A stretch of 64,000 nucleotides of DNA from Trichomonas vaginalis G3 (GCF_026262505.1 NC_067207.1:10446082-10510081), one strand, 5' to 3'. Counted from the stretch's first letter, positions 17,209-27,570 are shown. Translations and numbers: made by a program. Notes: generated from the letters alone by a model not told the origin.

Positions 17209-17349
17209 ATGAACAATGCAGCTTTAGACAGAATAGGTCATGGAAGACCACCTTTTAAACCACGTGTTTGTCAAGTTTTTCATATACCTCAGGAAGTTTT
17301 AGACCGACTTAAAAAACCTAAACAACCAGTTGAAAACAAACCAAACTAA
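17209..17349 (+). CDS. Small unknown Polinton protein, 46 aa, paralogue of 17,034
   Basis: Encodes MNNAALDRIGHGRPPFKPRV and continues to the same PQEVLDRLKK...PVENKPN end as the previous gene. The first 15 residues differ more than the rest. Same leader TTTTTTACTGAGATGAA. Relatives in element C lie in inverted, broken form at about 27,230-27,570. Confidence 0.5.
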   Translation: MNNAALDRIGHGRPPFKPRVCQVFHIPQEVLDRLKKPKQPVENKPN

Positions 17350-17368
17350 AATTTTTTACTGAGATGAA

Positions 17369-17947
17369 ATGACCGAAGAAGTTGAAACGGTAGATTTGAC
17401 ACCACAAACAAAAAGTTCAGAACCATTGTCAAAACCTGTCAAAGAACTTACAGATGAAGAGAAAAATTCAATAATAGAAGGTGCCAGGTCTGGAAATACA
17501 AATCCTAACTACAAAGTCACTTTTCATAAAAATGGAACGGCTAGTATCTCAAAAAAGAAACAGACTCTCACAAATAAAATATTGAAGTCTGAAGGAGCTT
17601 TCGAGACAACAGATGGAAAAGTTTACTTCACTGACCAACAGTTCATTATAGAACATCTCATTGACTTAGAGTCGAAATATTCTAAACTTTACAACAAACA
17701 CAAAAAGTTGAAAGGAAAACAGAAACAAATGGCATATGATATTTATGAAGATGTTGACGACACAAGTGTTCCAGCAAGTGAGGTAAAGTCAGATGAACCA
17801 AAAAGTGACGAAAAACCAATAGAAGAAGGGAAGCCAAAAACTGAAGATAAACCAAAGGTTAGTTTCAATACTAAACCAAGTCAACCTTCATTAGCTGGTA
17901 TGGGTTGGCGTCAAAGACTTATGGCAGCTGGTGGTTATGTAAAGTAA
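17369..17947 (+). CDS. Unknown Polinton protein, 192 aa
   Basis: ATG at 17,369 (MTEEVETVDLTPQTKSSEPL), again after TTTTTTACTGAGATGAA. It has an acidic disordered N terminus, a central helical part with basic KKHKKLKGKQKQ-like character, then a Lys/Glu/Pro/Ser linker (EVKSDEPKSDEKPIEEGKP), and ends SLAGMGWRQRLMAAGGYVK. The hydrophobic, glycine-bearing end could be a processing or interaction tail. The element C relative (about 26,665-27,235) is broken. No domain recognised. It is followed by the polymerase gene after 30 bp. Confidence 0.55.
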   Translation: MTEEVETVDLTPQTKSSEPLSKPVKELTDEEKNSIIEGARSGNTNPNYKVTFHKNGTASISKKKQTLTNKILKSEGAFETTDGKVYFTDQQFIIEHLIDLESKYSKLYNKHKKLKGKQKQMAYDIYEDVDDTSVPASEVKSDEPKSDEKPIEEGKPKTEDKPKVSFNTKPSQPSLAGMGWRQRLMAAGGYVK

Positions 17948-17977
17948 AGAAAAAAACATTTTTTTATTTTTATAGAA

Positions 17978-20120
17978 ATGCCCCCATATAGAATGGACAG
18001 AAGGTCTGCTAGAATAAAAGCAGAGTTAGAAAGATATGGTTGGAGAGTTTCAAAGAAGTTTAAATATAGGAAGGGAAGACCCATAAAAGTCTATGACAAA
18101 TTGTCTGGTCTTCGCTATGAAATGGACATAGAAACAGCACGCGCCAATTATCCAAACAGACTAGAGAGGTTAGAAGAAGAGCGTCTTATGGACATGCCTT
18201 TCGATGTTAATGAGCCTCAAGTTGAAGGACACGACGGCTTTGCCAGATTCTACTGGAAACATGACGAACAATTGCATCCTTTGAGAAGGAAAAAAGGGAA
18301 GGGTGAAGACGCACATGCTCCCATGGAAAGAACAAGATATGCATATGAAAAGTATCGTGAAGTTAGAAGTAAAATTACATCTGGTCGAACCTTTACAGTA
18401 AACTTTGACGAAGGAAAGAACAAAGAAGGCTTCATGGGTGTACTTGCTGCAATTCAAGACGGAAATAAGAAAGGATACAATCTCAGACTAACCGTAACAG
18501 ATTTAGATGGTCATATTTACTATGCACATGGCAATGTCACAACAGCCGCACAACTTCTTGACGCTTTCAAGACTACAAAGAGAGAACAAATGTTTGACTC
18601 CGACTCAGATATTTTGAATGCAATTGAAGGAATTGCAAGCGTGAAGTTCGAATGGTACCAACCCAACCCTCAAGCAGTCAGACAACATGCTGGATACTTC
18701 CCTTCAGAAATAAGTCTGACATTGACTTGACAAGGTATGGAATTTACAATTCAATTGAAACAATTGTCAATGAACCTTGTATTCTTACATGTCTCAGGAA
18801 CTCTGGTCTTGTTACAGATGAGAAAATGAAGTATCTTGAGTCATGTGTGAAAACAAGGTACATTCTCAGAGGTCAATTGACAAAAATTGCACCGTTGGCA
18901 AATGTGAATATCCGAGTTAACATACCTACTGATAAAGGTTCTTCACACGACGACTATGTTGTTGACAAACTTACCATGGTTGAAGATTGTACTTATCCAC
19001 AACCACTTCATGTTGAACGAAAGTCTTACAAACCCATTGTTCGGAAAAGGCAAGTGCAACATTGTCAGAGCTGTTAACATTCTTTTCGAGAAAGGCTTGT
19101 TGGAACCAATTCCAGATGACAAGCTGACAGAAACTTTTGTACCAAAAGACGAAACAAACTTTTCATTGTTGGTAAGACCAAAAGTTGTTCCAGACAAAGT
19201 TATAGCACAAAAGAAGTACACAGTTCCAAAAGGAGTTGGATTGTTCGGATACCAACCTGAACCAGAAGAACTTCCAATGAGGTTGCAAGAACTTCAAGAT
19301 GCTATAAACAAACTTCCATTGAGACATCCAATCGACGTCAAATTGTATTGGAGAGCATCTGAGTTAGGTCAGAAGGTTTTATATGAAACAGGTTGCTTTG
19401 ACGATGTTTATGAGATAACAGGAGAGTTTCTCAGAAGATAAGAGACTCACTTGAATTTCCAAACTGGGCCGATTGGATGCGACAAGTTCGACTCATATGA
19501 AAAAATATACTATGTCGACCTTAACGCTGCGTACATGAGGTTGTCCAATATATCCGACTGGAATTCCAAACGAAGATGGTGAGTTCCCGGGAAGGAACTA
19601 TACAGTTGGAAAAGTCATACAACAACTGTATGATATTAGGAAAGCTTCAAACCCCAAACTTGCAATGACACTCAAATTGCTTATGAATTCGACATGGGGA
19701 TATTCCATTAAAAACCTCAAAAGATGAAGAGTAAACACTATGAGAAGGTCGACAACTTTGTTGAAAGGTTTTCTCCTTTTGTTTTGAAGTACGAATTACC
19801 AAGGTCAAAATGGCTTAGTAACCATATTAAAACCTATTGTCGAACATTGGTCTTACCCTCAGTTCGCAAAGGCAGTCCTTGACAACTACAACAAATTCTT
19901 CTCAGAGGTTAAATCCAAAATTGTGGTATACTATGAGAACATCGACGCACTCATGACGAACGAAGAAGGCTATAACAAACTCATTGAAATGGGTATGGTC
20001 GGTGAAAAGATGGGTCAATTCAAATTGGACAAAATTTTCACCGAAGTTCATGTCCTCTCCAAGCGTAAGTACTGGGGCATACTTGAAGACGGCACAGAAA
20101 TAAAACATTGCATGAAATAA
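17978..20120 (+). pseudogene. Family B DNA polymerase (protein-primed type) of Polinton B
   Basis: Recognisable family B pieces occur in order: a basic N-terminal region (MPPYRMDRRSARIKAELERYG), DLTRYGIYNSIE and LESCVKTRYILRGQ in the exonuclease-side region, KIYYVDLNAAYMRLS (motif A type), KLLMNSTWGYSIK (motif B, K-x3-NSxYG), YYENIDALMT (motif C) and SKRKYWGILEDG (KxY). Protein-primed polymerases replicate linear viral and Polinton DNA. The copy looks broken, several breaks. It is the longest gene of the element and lies between the 192-residue gene and the small 87-residue gene. An inverted, more decayed relative lies at 24,500-26,635. Confidence 0.85.
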
Positions 20121-20258
20121 AAAATTTTTATTCGAATTTGAATTTAAATGTGGGGAATTCTTGGTCTCAAACTCATATATAACCTGTTTGTCTGTATTTT
20201 CGTCGACTATGGCACGAGACACGAACATTGACCAAACGGACAAAAAGTGTCATTTCGG

Positions 20259-20522
20259 ATGGTCAAGCAGCCAATCGCATTCGAGCACTTCGAAGAAGCC
20301 TTACTTTCCAAGGGAGAGGGTGTCTGGTGCAAGGCAGAGGTCATGAGACTCTACGAGCAGTACATCCTCAATGCCTGGGAGGACAAATCGTCCTTGGATT
20401 GGCAATTCTACCAACTCCTCTGGGACGACCTCCTACGCAACTGGGATGACGAAAGAGCCCAATTCAAAGGTCGGGAACTACTTATCCAAATGACCATTAA
20501 TTTAAGCTACTTACGCAACTAA
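20259..20522 (+). CDS. Small unknown Polinton protein, 87 aa
   Basis: The leader AAAAAGTGTCATTTCGG sits right before ATG at 20,259, so MVKQPIAFEHFEEALLSKGE is taken as the start. The protein is helical, rich in Trp, Leu and acidic residues (NAWEDKSSLDWQFYQLLWDD). No domain recognised. It shares the TCATTT-type leader with the genes at 20,572, 21,300 and 1,797 rather than the ATAAAA leader of the virion genes. Confidence 0.5.
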   Translation: MVKQPIAFEHFEEALLSKGEGVWCKAEVMRLYEQYILNAWEDKSSLDWQFYQLLWDDLLRNWDDERAQFKGRELLIQMTINLSYLRN

Positions 20523-20571
20523 AAACTTAAATTTACTCGGGGTTTCCCCCTAAAATAAATTTTTTTTACTC

Positions 20572-21267
20572 TTAGAACCACTCGAGGTTCTCCTTACGGT
20601 TGTTGAGCTTGTCACCGTCAATGTGTCTGACCTTCGTCTTCTTGTTTGGATTTGGAACCCATTGCATACCGACAAGCCTTCCCATGGAAATTGTACCGTA
20701 ATTCCGAAGGGTAAGGCTCAAGTGTCCCAAGTTGTTGAGGACTGGGGTAAGAACCTTGCCGGTCTCCTTGTTGCGGATTTGGTATGGGTAGGGCTGGGAA
20801 ATTTCATAACCGTCATCGGCAACAAGGGTTGCCCAAACTTCCTTTTCTTCGTGTTTCTCTTCTTCTTCCTCTTCTTCTTCGTGTTTCTCTTCTTCCTCGA
20901 AAATTCCTTCTTCAATTTGGTACTCACGAAGTACGGTGTTGCATGTTCTGTCCTTTCCGAGTACCTTCCAGATGGCGTCTATCTCTTCGAAGAAACGGTA
21001 GATGAGTCGGGCAAGGTTTTGGTTCTCTATCTTGTATTGGCGCGAGGTTTCCGCGAAATCGTTCAGGACTTTCTTATTGGAAGCTTGGTTCGTGAGGACT
21101 TCGACTTTGAGATTGGTTATCTCTTCCATAAGACTACTTTGGATAGTCTTAATGGTGGTTGTCAGATGAGCGTTCAATTGGGCAATTTGAATTTGAACTG
21201 GGCGCTTGTCTGGCAACCTTGAAAGGACATCTGCCATTGAGTTTGGCTTCGGTGCTTGTTCGGACAT
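20572..21267 (-). CDS. HNH endonuclease-type protein (NUMOD4-HNH), 231 aa
   Basis: Starts MSEQAPKPNSMADVLSRLPD at 21,265-21,267. Residues 1-120 are coiled-coil-like, 125-150 a Glu/His run (EEEKHEEEEEEEEKHEEKE), and residues about 155-231 match the homing-endonuclease layout: YEIS.PYPYQIRNKETGK, a GHLSLTLRNYG turn, LVGMQWVPNP, then the HNH core VRHIDGDKLNNRKENLEWF. HNH enzymes cut DNA. In phages such genes are freestanding selfish nucleases; here the long N-terminal coiled coil suggests a tethered, element-specific role. The frame looks whole. Confidence 0.75.
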   Translation of the reverse strand: MSEQAPKPNSMADVLSRLPDKRPVQIQIAQLNAHLTTTIKTIQSSLMEEITNLKVEVLTNQASNKKVLNDFAETSRQYKIENQNLARLIYRFFEEIDAIWKVLGKDRTCNTVLREYQIEEGIFEEEEKHEEEEEEEEKHEEKEVWATLVADDGYEISQPYPYQIRNKETGKVLTPVLNNLGHLSLTLRNYGTISMGRLVGMQWVPNPNKKTKVRHIDGDKLNNRKENLEWF

Positions 21268-21299
21268 CGAAAAAATGAAGTGGTTTGAGAATGACGGTT

Positions 21300-21884
21300 T
21301 TACTTCAAAAAGCTTGTTATGACGGTTAAGTCATACAACAAGTTTAAAATAATATCTTGTTCTTCTTCTGAACGTTTGTTGTCTCTTCCGATAAAAGTTT
21401 CGAACATGAGAACCAAAAAACGTTTTTTGAGATTGCGGAAGAGTTCAGGCAAACGTTCATATTCTGGATATGTTGGGAGCAGTTCGAAACATCTGAGCTG
21501 ACTTTCGGACAAAATTGGGACAATGTCAACAAATTCATCTTTGGTCGGACTGCTTGAAGGTAAGTCCCTTACATGTAAGTAGCTCTGGTAAAGTCTTCTC
21601 ATTTCTGCTAACTTTTGGAGTATAGCTTCGTAGTTTAGAAGTTTTAATTTTAATTGTCTTATTCCACTCTTGACATCTAAACGGTAACTATCCATGAGGT
21701 CAAGAGTAGCTTTGGTAGCTTTAAGTGGAGCTATCTGTTCCTTGACTTCTGCAATTTTGGTTGCAATTGTGATTTGAGCTCCTTCAAGTTCGCCGTCTAT
21801 GTCGTTCTCAACACCTTCAACTATAGCTTGAAACTCTTCATCGGTCCATTGAGATTGGTGTGGGACGAATTTAACTTGCTTCAT
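21300..21884 (-). CDS. Unknown coiled-coil Polinton protein, 194 aa
   Basis: Starts MKQVKFVPHQSQWTDEEFQA at 21,882-21,884. Long helical segments (GAQITIATKIAEVKEQIAPL, LKLLNYEAILQKLAEMRRLY) suggest a coiled coil; the C-terminal 90 residues are mixed and hydrophobic. The first part of the same gene in element A is cut by the window start (1-382). TCATTTTTT precedes ATG. It follows the HNH gene on the same strand, 32 bp upstream. No domain recognised. Confidence 0.6.
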   Translation of the reverse strand: MKQVKFVPHQSQWTDEEFQAIVEGVENDIDGELEGAQITIATKIAEVKEQIAPLKATKATLDLMDSYRLDVKSGIRQLKLKLLNYEAILQKLAEMRRLYQSYLHVRDLPSSSPTKDEFVDIVPILSESQLRCFELLPTYPEYERLPELFRNLKKRFLVLMFETFIGRDNKRSEEEQDIILNLLYDLTVITSFLK

Positions 21885-22009
21885 TCAAAAAATGAAAAAA
21901 ATGTTTTTACTCAAAGCGTGCCATGTATATGGCTATAAGAAACTTACCAGAAGGCTTCTTCTTCATATGCGTAAAAACATAAAAAAAGTGAAGTTAAAAT
22001 GAGATGTTT

Positions 22010-22370
22010 AAAGAACTGGCTGAATGTCGCCTTCACAGGTTATGTAGAACGGCTGACCCGAGAAGTGAAGGAGAGACTGAATTGCCAATTTCATATGGGG
22101 TAGGGGGTTCTCCTTGTTTGGTATTTTTATCCAAGGACGTTTGTTTAGGAACTTAACAAGAGCTTCTCTTTTGGCGTCCTTTATGTCACGTAGGCTGTCC
22201 CGTCTGGTATTTGAATTGGAATTCCAGTCGAAGTCTCGAGCTGAAGTGTAGACCTTCCAGAAATAGAGATGAACTTGACCTTGGGCTTCATACCTTGCGC
22301 AAGTAGTCTTTTAGCAGTCGTTAATTTCAATTAGGTAAATTGCCTCGTCAATCTTCTTGCATTCCAAGTC
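22010..22370 (-). pseudogene. Relative of the 430-789 small gene
   Basis: Nucleotide similarity to 430-789 is high along the whole length, but the copy looks broken (a few breaks). A stretch of about 65 bp between this gene and the 194-residue gene (21,925-22,005) is absent from element A. Confidence 0.6.
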
Positions 22371-22513
22371 TTCCATCCGACAGGAAAATATTTTCCCGAC
22401 AACTGGAAAAAATTTTTCCTGTTGTTCGTCCGTAAACCATTCAAATTTTCGAAAATTGAGAACTTTTTGGTCGAACTTCAGAAAAAGTTTTTCCTTCCGA
22501 CAGGACACAAACA

Positions 22514-23093
22514 ATGACTGACGTCCCACCAACCGAGTCCATTCCCAAACCAGAAGACCGAAACCTGCACCACAACACCCACACACAACCTCAGTTCCAG
22601 CAAGTACCTCCGTATTACTACCAATTTCCACCTCAAGGTTACTACCCACCACAAGGCTTCCCGAACTACCCTCCTCAACCTATGCCTTACTTCCCCAACC
22701 CTTGGATGTTCCAGCAAGCTCCACCCCAGCAATTCCAATCTCAATCCCAATCGAAGAGAGACCAAGACTTCGAAGAAGGTCTGAACCGCTTACGCAAAAG
22801 AGTATGCTACAGCTCCAATGGAAGACGACAGGCTTTCAGTCTCTTCCCTCAAATCGACCGATTCGACTCGTACCACAGATTCGGTCAAAGACAGAGACGA
22901 CTACCTCAAGCAGTCTGAGAGACTCTTCATCTTACAGCCATTTACAGTTGGAGCTCTCAAGAACATGCGCAATTACGAAGGTCAGACACCAGCTGGAGAC
23001 CGCAAAACAGACATACTCGCAAGAGCCGTCCAGCTCGTCAAGACAAAGACTGAGATAGTCGACTTCATTCTTGCAGCTTGCCCATACAAGTAA
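22514..23093 (+). pseudogene. Relative of the proline/glutamine-rich gene
   Basis: Begins MTDVPPTESIPKPED, with the same Tyr/Pro/Gln tract and the same C terminus ILAACPYK as 920-1,531. The Pro-rich tract has fewer repeats than in element A. It looks broken, about one or two breaks. Confidence 0.65.
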
Positions 23094-23121
23094 AAAAATA
23101 AACAATTACGAGTTAAACTTT

Positions 23122-23322
23122 TTATTCTTTCTTTTCTGAGTTGTTTAGAGCTGGTTTCTCTTGTAGGAACCTTTCGTACTCTTCCACGGTCATGTAATTG
23201 CGAATTTGGTACGCAATTCCAGGTTCGTTGTTTTTGAACCTTACGTATGTAACGCTTCCATCCTCCTCAGGGAAGTAAGCTGCTAACATCTGACCAAGTT
23301 TTCTCGGTGACTCGGAGCTCAT
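23122..23322 (-). CDS. Small unknown Polinton protein, 66 aa (B copy)
   Basis: Nearly identical to 1,560-1,760, starting MSSESPRKLG. One visible residue change (MTMEEY to MTVEEY). Frame intact in both copies. Function unknown. Confidence 0.55.
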   Translation of the reverse strand: MSSESPRKLGQMLAAYFPEEDGSVTYVRFKNNEPGIAYQIRNYMTVEEYERFLQEKPALNNSEKKE

Positions 23323-23358
23323 TAAAAATGTCACTTTTTAAACGTTAAGTTTTTAGTC

Positions 23359-23547
23359 TTATTTTACCCTTTGTTTGTCAATGTAGTATTGGAGCGCAAT
23401 TTCTCCAAATTCTCTGTGTCGGAGTTCTTCAGCATTTTCCAAGGTGTACCTGGAGAACTCAAAGAAGTTGTCAAGAACATACTGCCATGCTGCTCTTCTG
23501 AGTTCGTCGGTATTTTGGAAGTGTTGCACCTTCGAGTCTTCTGACAT
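23359..23547 (-). CDS. Small unknown Polinton protein, 62 aa (B copy)
   Basis: Nearly identical to 1,797-1,985, starting MSEDSKVQHF after a TCATTTTTTTTCATG context. Upstream codons differ between copies, which supports this start. Function unknown. Confidence 0.55.
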   Translation of the reverse strand: MSEDSKVQHFQNTDELRRAAWQYVLDNFFEFSRYTLENAEELRHREFGEIALQYYIDKQRVK

Positions 23548-23622
23548 GAAAAAAATGACCAAATTTCATTATATAACTGTTATTTTTGACGAAGTGAACT
23601 TTTACTCTTCGTAAAAAATCCC

Positions 23623-23755
23623 TGAAATCGTGAAAAATTGCGAGTAGGTAAAAAACCCCAGTCGCCAAAACTCATGAAAATCGTGAAAAAATGCGAGTAC
23701 GTAAAAAACCGTAGTCGCCAAAACTCTATGAAAATCGTAAAAAAACTCTATGAAA
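23623..23755 (+). repeat. Tandem repeat of about 55 bp, 2.4 units, in the KilA-N upstream region of B
   Basis: GAAAATCGTGAAAAA..TGCGAGTA.GTAAAAAACC..AGTCGCCAAAACTC is repeated twice with a partial third unit. It is absent at the matching place in element A (about 2,055), so the expansion is specific to B. The adjacent 23,549-23,848 stretch otherwise holds only the AT-rich upstream region of the KilA-N gene. Confidence 0.8.
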
Positions 23756-23848
23756 TCATATCTTTTATACAAGATAGAAAAAATAAAATTAACGCTAGTT
23801 TTTTTTAAATATTTTTTTTATTTTGTATGTAAGAACAGGAAATGACAA

Positions 23849-23873
23849 NNNNNNNNNNNNNNNNNNNNNNNNN
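23849..23873. other. Assembly gap, 25 N
   Basis: Twenty-five N of nominal length. The sequence on the left is the upstream region of a KilA-N gene copy, and that on the right is unrelated, so the true distance and linkage across the gap are not known. Confidence 0.99.
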
Positions 23874-24132
23874 ATTCAATCTTTGAAATGAAAACGGTGG
23901 AGTTCTATCTTGTCAATATTCTAGTTTCAGATAGTAGGTTCCTATTTAGTACAGAGTCGTATTTTTTTTTGAAAATTCCCAATAACTATTTTCATTTGAG
24001 TTGAAAGTCATCTAGAGGTTTCTCAAGACCTTTCGTTCTGAACGAACTGTAAAATTCTCATTTCGTCAAATTGTCTATTAGACTCATGCAAACTTCATTA
24101 CTGCCCATCGATAAATATAACTGCGAAATATA

Positions 24133-24294
24133 ATGCGTCATAGTTCTATTTTTGAAGAACATACTCTTCTAATCCTAATGCCTTTGCATCTGAAGACTTT
24201 GAAGCCTAACCGTGAGGATTGGATAGTCAAACCTGAGCTCGGGATGGAAATTTCTTCATCTGAAAATGCCTACCTACATTTTGTAAAGATATAG
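24133..24294 (+). pseudogene. FAR1/MULE-like DNA-binding domain fragment, about 53 codons
   Basis: The frame includes DWIVKPELGMEISSSENAYL followed by HFVKI and a stop. The P-x-GM-x-(F/I)-S-S-x-E-x-A-Y spacing matches the start of FAR1/WRKY-GCM1 zinc-finger domains found in MULE transposases and FAR1-like proteins. The rest of the domain is missing. The surrounding 23,874-24,480 shows no similarity to elements A-C and no other gene; it is a piece of host or transposon DNA between the gap and element C. Confidence 0.35.
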
Positions 24295-24499
24295 TCTATA
24301 CGGTTTTGTACTGCTACTTTGTTCTTTGTTTTTCAACCTGAAGCAATTTTAATTATGTAAAAATATACTTGTTTTAAAGAATGGTATGCCATTTCATATT
24401 TCTCATTATACAAAGCAAAGTTTCCCAAACGGTCTTCTCAACAACTCTAGCGTACATTTCAAGGTAGTTAAGAGATTTTAAAAATGACTTTTAATTTAA

Positions 24500-26635
24500 A
24501 AATAAAATTTTTTATTTCATGCAATGTTTTATTTCTGTGCGTCTTCAAGTATGCCCCATGTTATTCGCTTTGAAACATGAACTTCGGTGAAAATCCAATT
24601 TACTACTTAAAACCCATCTTTTCACCGACCTAACCCATTTCAATGAGTTTGTTATAGCCTTCTTTCGTTCGTCATGAGTGCGTCAATGTTCTCATAGTAA
24701 CCAATTTGGATTTACTTCGGAGAAGAATTTGTTGTAGTTGTCAAGGACTGCCTTTGCGAATGAGGGTAAGACCAATGTTCGCAATAGGTTTTAATTGGTT
24801 ACTAAGCCATTTTGACCTTGGTGAATTCGTACTTCAAAACAAAAGGAGAAAACCTTTCAACAAAGTTGTCGACCTTCTCATATGTTTACTCTTCATCTTT
24901 GAGGTTTTTTAATGGAATATCCCCATGTCGATATTCATAAGCAATTTGAGTGTCATTGCAAGTTTGGGGTTTGAAGCTTTCTAATATCATACATTTTGTT
25001 GTATGACTTTTCCAACTGTATAGTTCCTTCCCGGAACTTTACCATCTTCGTTTGGAATTCAGTTGGGAATATATTGGACGAAACCTCATGTATGCAGCGT
25101 TAAGGTCGACATAGTATATCTTTTCTTGAGTCGAACTTGTTCGCAACAATGGCCAGTTTTGTGAAATATCAAGGAGTCTCTTATCTTCTGAGAAACTCTC
25201 TCTGTTATCTCATAAACATCGTCAAGCAACGTCTTTATAATAAAACCTTCTGACCTAACTCGATGCTCTCCAATACAATTTGACGTCATATTGGATGTCT
25301 CAATGGAAGTTTGTTTATAGCATCTTGAAGTTCTTGCAACCTCATTGGAGTTCTTCTGGTTCAGGTTGGTATCCGAACAATCCAACTCCTTTGGAACTGT
25401 GTACTTCTTTTGTGTATAACTTGTCTGGAACAACTTTTGGTCGTTCTACAAACAATGAAAAGTTTGTTTCGTCTTTTGGTACAAAAGTTTCTGTCAGCTT
25501 GTCATCTGGAATTGGTTCCAACAAACCTTTCTCGAAAAGAATGTTACAGCTCTGACAATGTGTGACCTTTCCTTTTACCAAGAATGGGTTTGTAAGACTT
25601 TCGTTCAACATGAGTGTTGTGGGACAATTCATCTCAACCATGGTAAGTCTTTGTCAACAACATAGTCGTCTGTGAAGCAACCTTTAGCTGTAGGTATGTT
25701 GACTCGGATATTACATTTGCCAACGGTGCAATTTTTGCCAATTGACCTCTGAGAATTGTACCTTGTTTCACACACATGATCAAGATACTTCATTTCTCAT
25801 CTGTAACAAGACCAGAGTTCCTGAGACATGTAAGAATCAAGGTTCATGACAATTGTTTCAATTGAATTGTAAATTCCATACCTTGTCAAGTCAATGTCAG
25901 ACTTATTTTGAAGGGGAAGTATCCAGCATGTTGTCTGACTGCTTGAGGGTTGGTTGGTACCATTCGAACTTACCTTGCAATTCCTTCAATTGCATTCAAA
26001 AATTCTGAGTCGGAGTCAAACCATTTGTTCTCTCTTTTGTAGTCTTGAAAGCGTCAAAGAACATTGCGCTGTTGTGACATTGCCTATGTGCATAGTAAAT
26101 GTGACCCTCCAAATCTGTTAGGTAAGTCTGAGATTGTTCCTTTCTTATTTCCGTCTTGAATTGCAGCAAGTAACACCATGAAGCCTTCTTTGTTCTTCCT
26201 TTCGTCAAAGTTTACTGTAAAGGTTCGACCAGATGTAATTTTACTTCTAACTTCAGATACTTTTCATATGCATATCTTGTTCTTTCCATGGAGCATGTGC
26301 GTCTTCACCTTCCTTTTTTCCTTCTCAAAGGATGCAATTTGTTCGTCATGTTTCCAGTAGAATCTGTCAAAGCCGTCGTGTCCTTCAACTTGAGGTTCAT
26401 TAACATCGAAAGGCATGTCCATAAGACGTTTCTTCTCTAACCTCTTCTAGTCTGTTTGGATAATTGGCCGTGCTGTTTCTAATCCATTTCGTAGCGAAGA
26501 CCAGACAATTTGTCATAGACTTTTATGGGTCTTTCCCTTCCTATATTTAAAATTTCTTGAAACTTTCCAACCATATCTTTTAACTCTGCTTTTATTCTAG
26601 CAAGACTTCTTCCATTCTATATGGGGCATTTTTAT
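24500..26635 (-). pseudogene. Family B DNA polymerase remnant of element C
   Basis: Inverted relative of 17,978-20,120. Recognisable pieces include LTDLEGHIYYAH, SLTNPFLVKGK and FVPKDETNFSLFVERPKVVP. It looks heavily broken, many breaks. A start-side region near 26,620-26,635 matches the MPPYRM... end of the B copy. Confidence 0.75.
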
Positions 26636-26664
26636 AAAATAAAAAAAATATTTTTTTTTTCTTT

Positions 26665-27570
26665 ACTTTACATAACCCGCTGCTGCATAAGTCTTTGACG
26701 CCAACCATACCAGCTAATGAAGGTTGACTTGTTTAGTTTGAAACTAACTTTGGTTTTGTTATCTTCAGTTTTTGGTTTTTCTTCTTCTATGGTTTTTTGT
26801 CACTTTTTGGTTCTCTGACTTTACTCACTTGCAGGAACATTGTGTCGTCAACATCTTCATAAATATCATATGCCATTTGTTTTTGTTTCCTTTCAACTTT
26901 TGTGTTTGTTTGTAAAGTTTAGAATATTTCGACTCTAAGTCAATGAGATGTTCTATAATGAACTGTTGGTCAGTGAAGTAAACTTTTCCATCTGTTGTCT
27001 CAAAGCTCCTTCAGACTTCAATATTTTATTTGTGAGAGTCTGTTTCTTTTTTGAGATACTAGCCGTTCCATTTTATGAAAAGTGACTTTTAGTTAGGGTT
27101 TTGTATTTCAGACCTGGCAACTTTCTATTATTGAATTTTCTCTTCATCTGTAAGTTCTTTGACAGGTTTTTGACAATGGTTCTGAACTTTTTGTTTTGTG
27201 GTGTCAAATCTACGTTTCAACTTCTTCGGTCATTTCATCTCAGTAAAAAAATTTAGTTTGGTTTGTTTTCAACTGGTTGTTTAGGTTTTTAAGTCGGTCT
27301 AAAACTTCCTGAGGTATATGAAAACTTTACAACACGTGGTTAAAAGGTGGTCTTCCATGACTTATTCTGTTTAAAGCTGCATTGTTCATTTCATCTCAGT
27401 AAAAAAATTTTAGTTTGGTTTGTTTTCAACTGGTTGTTAGGTTTTTTTAAGTCGGTCTAAAACTTCCTGAGGTATAGGAAGAACTTACAAAACACGTGGT
27501 TGTAAATGCTGGAAGCCGACAAATCCATCTTGAACTCATTTGTCTCAATGCTGCATTGTTCATTTCATCC
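26665..27570 (-). pseudogene. Remnants of the 192-residue and the two small tandem genes
   Basis: Inverted relatives of 17,034-17,947, including both copies of the repeated leader (read here as TTCATCTCAGTAAAAAA). The reading frames look broken, several breaks. Confidence 0.65.

Larger units (their letters stand above)
11338..23848 (+). mobile_element. Polinton/Maverick element B, left part (ends in assembly gap)
   Basis: Element B starts at GGTAGTGGGGCTTCCAGGC, where similarity to inverted element C also stops (37,035), so this is taken as a real element end. It carries an adenine methyltransferase, small structural-looking genes, a fibre with a phage tail collar domain, a retroviral-type integrase, a family B DNA polymerase, an HNH protein and the small-gene cluster shared with window bases 1-2,155. 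It runs into 25 N at 23,849. Integrase, polymerase and some small genes look broken, with perhaps ten breaks in all; the fibre and several others look whole. Similarity to A suggests a recent copy. Confidence 0.85.
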
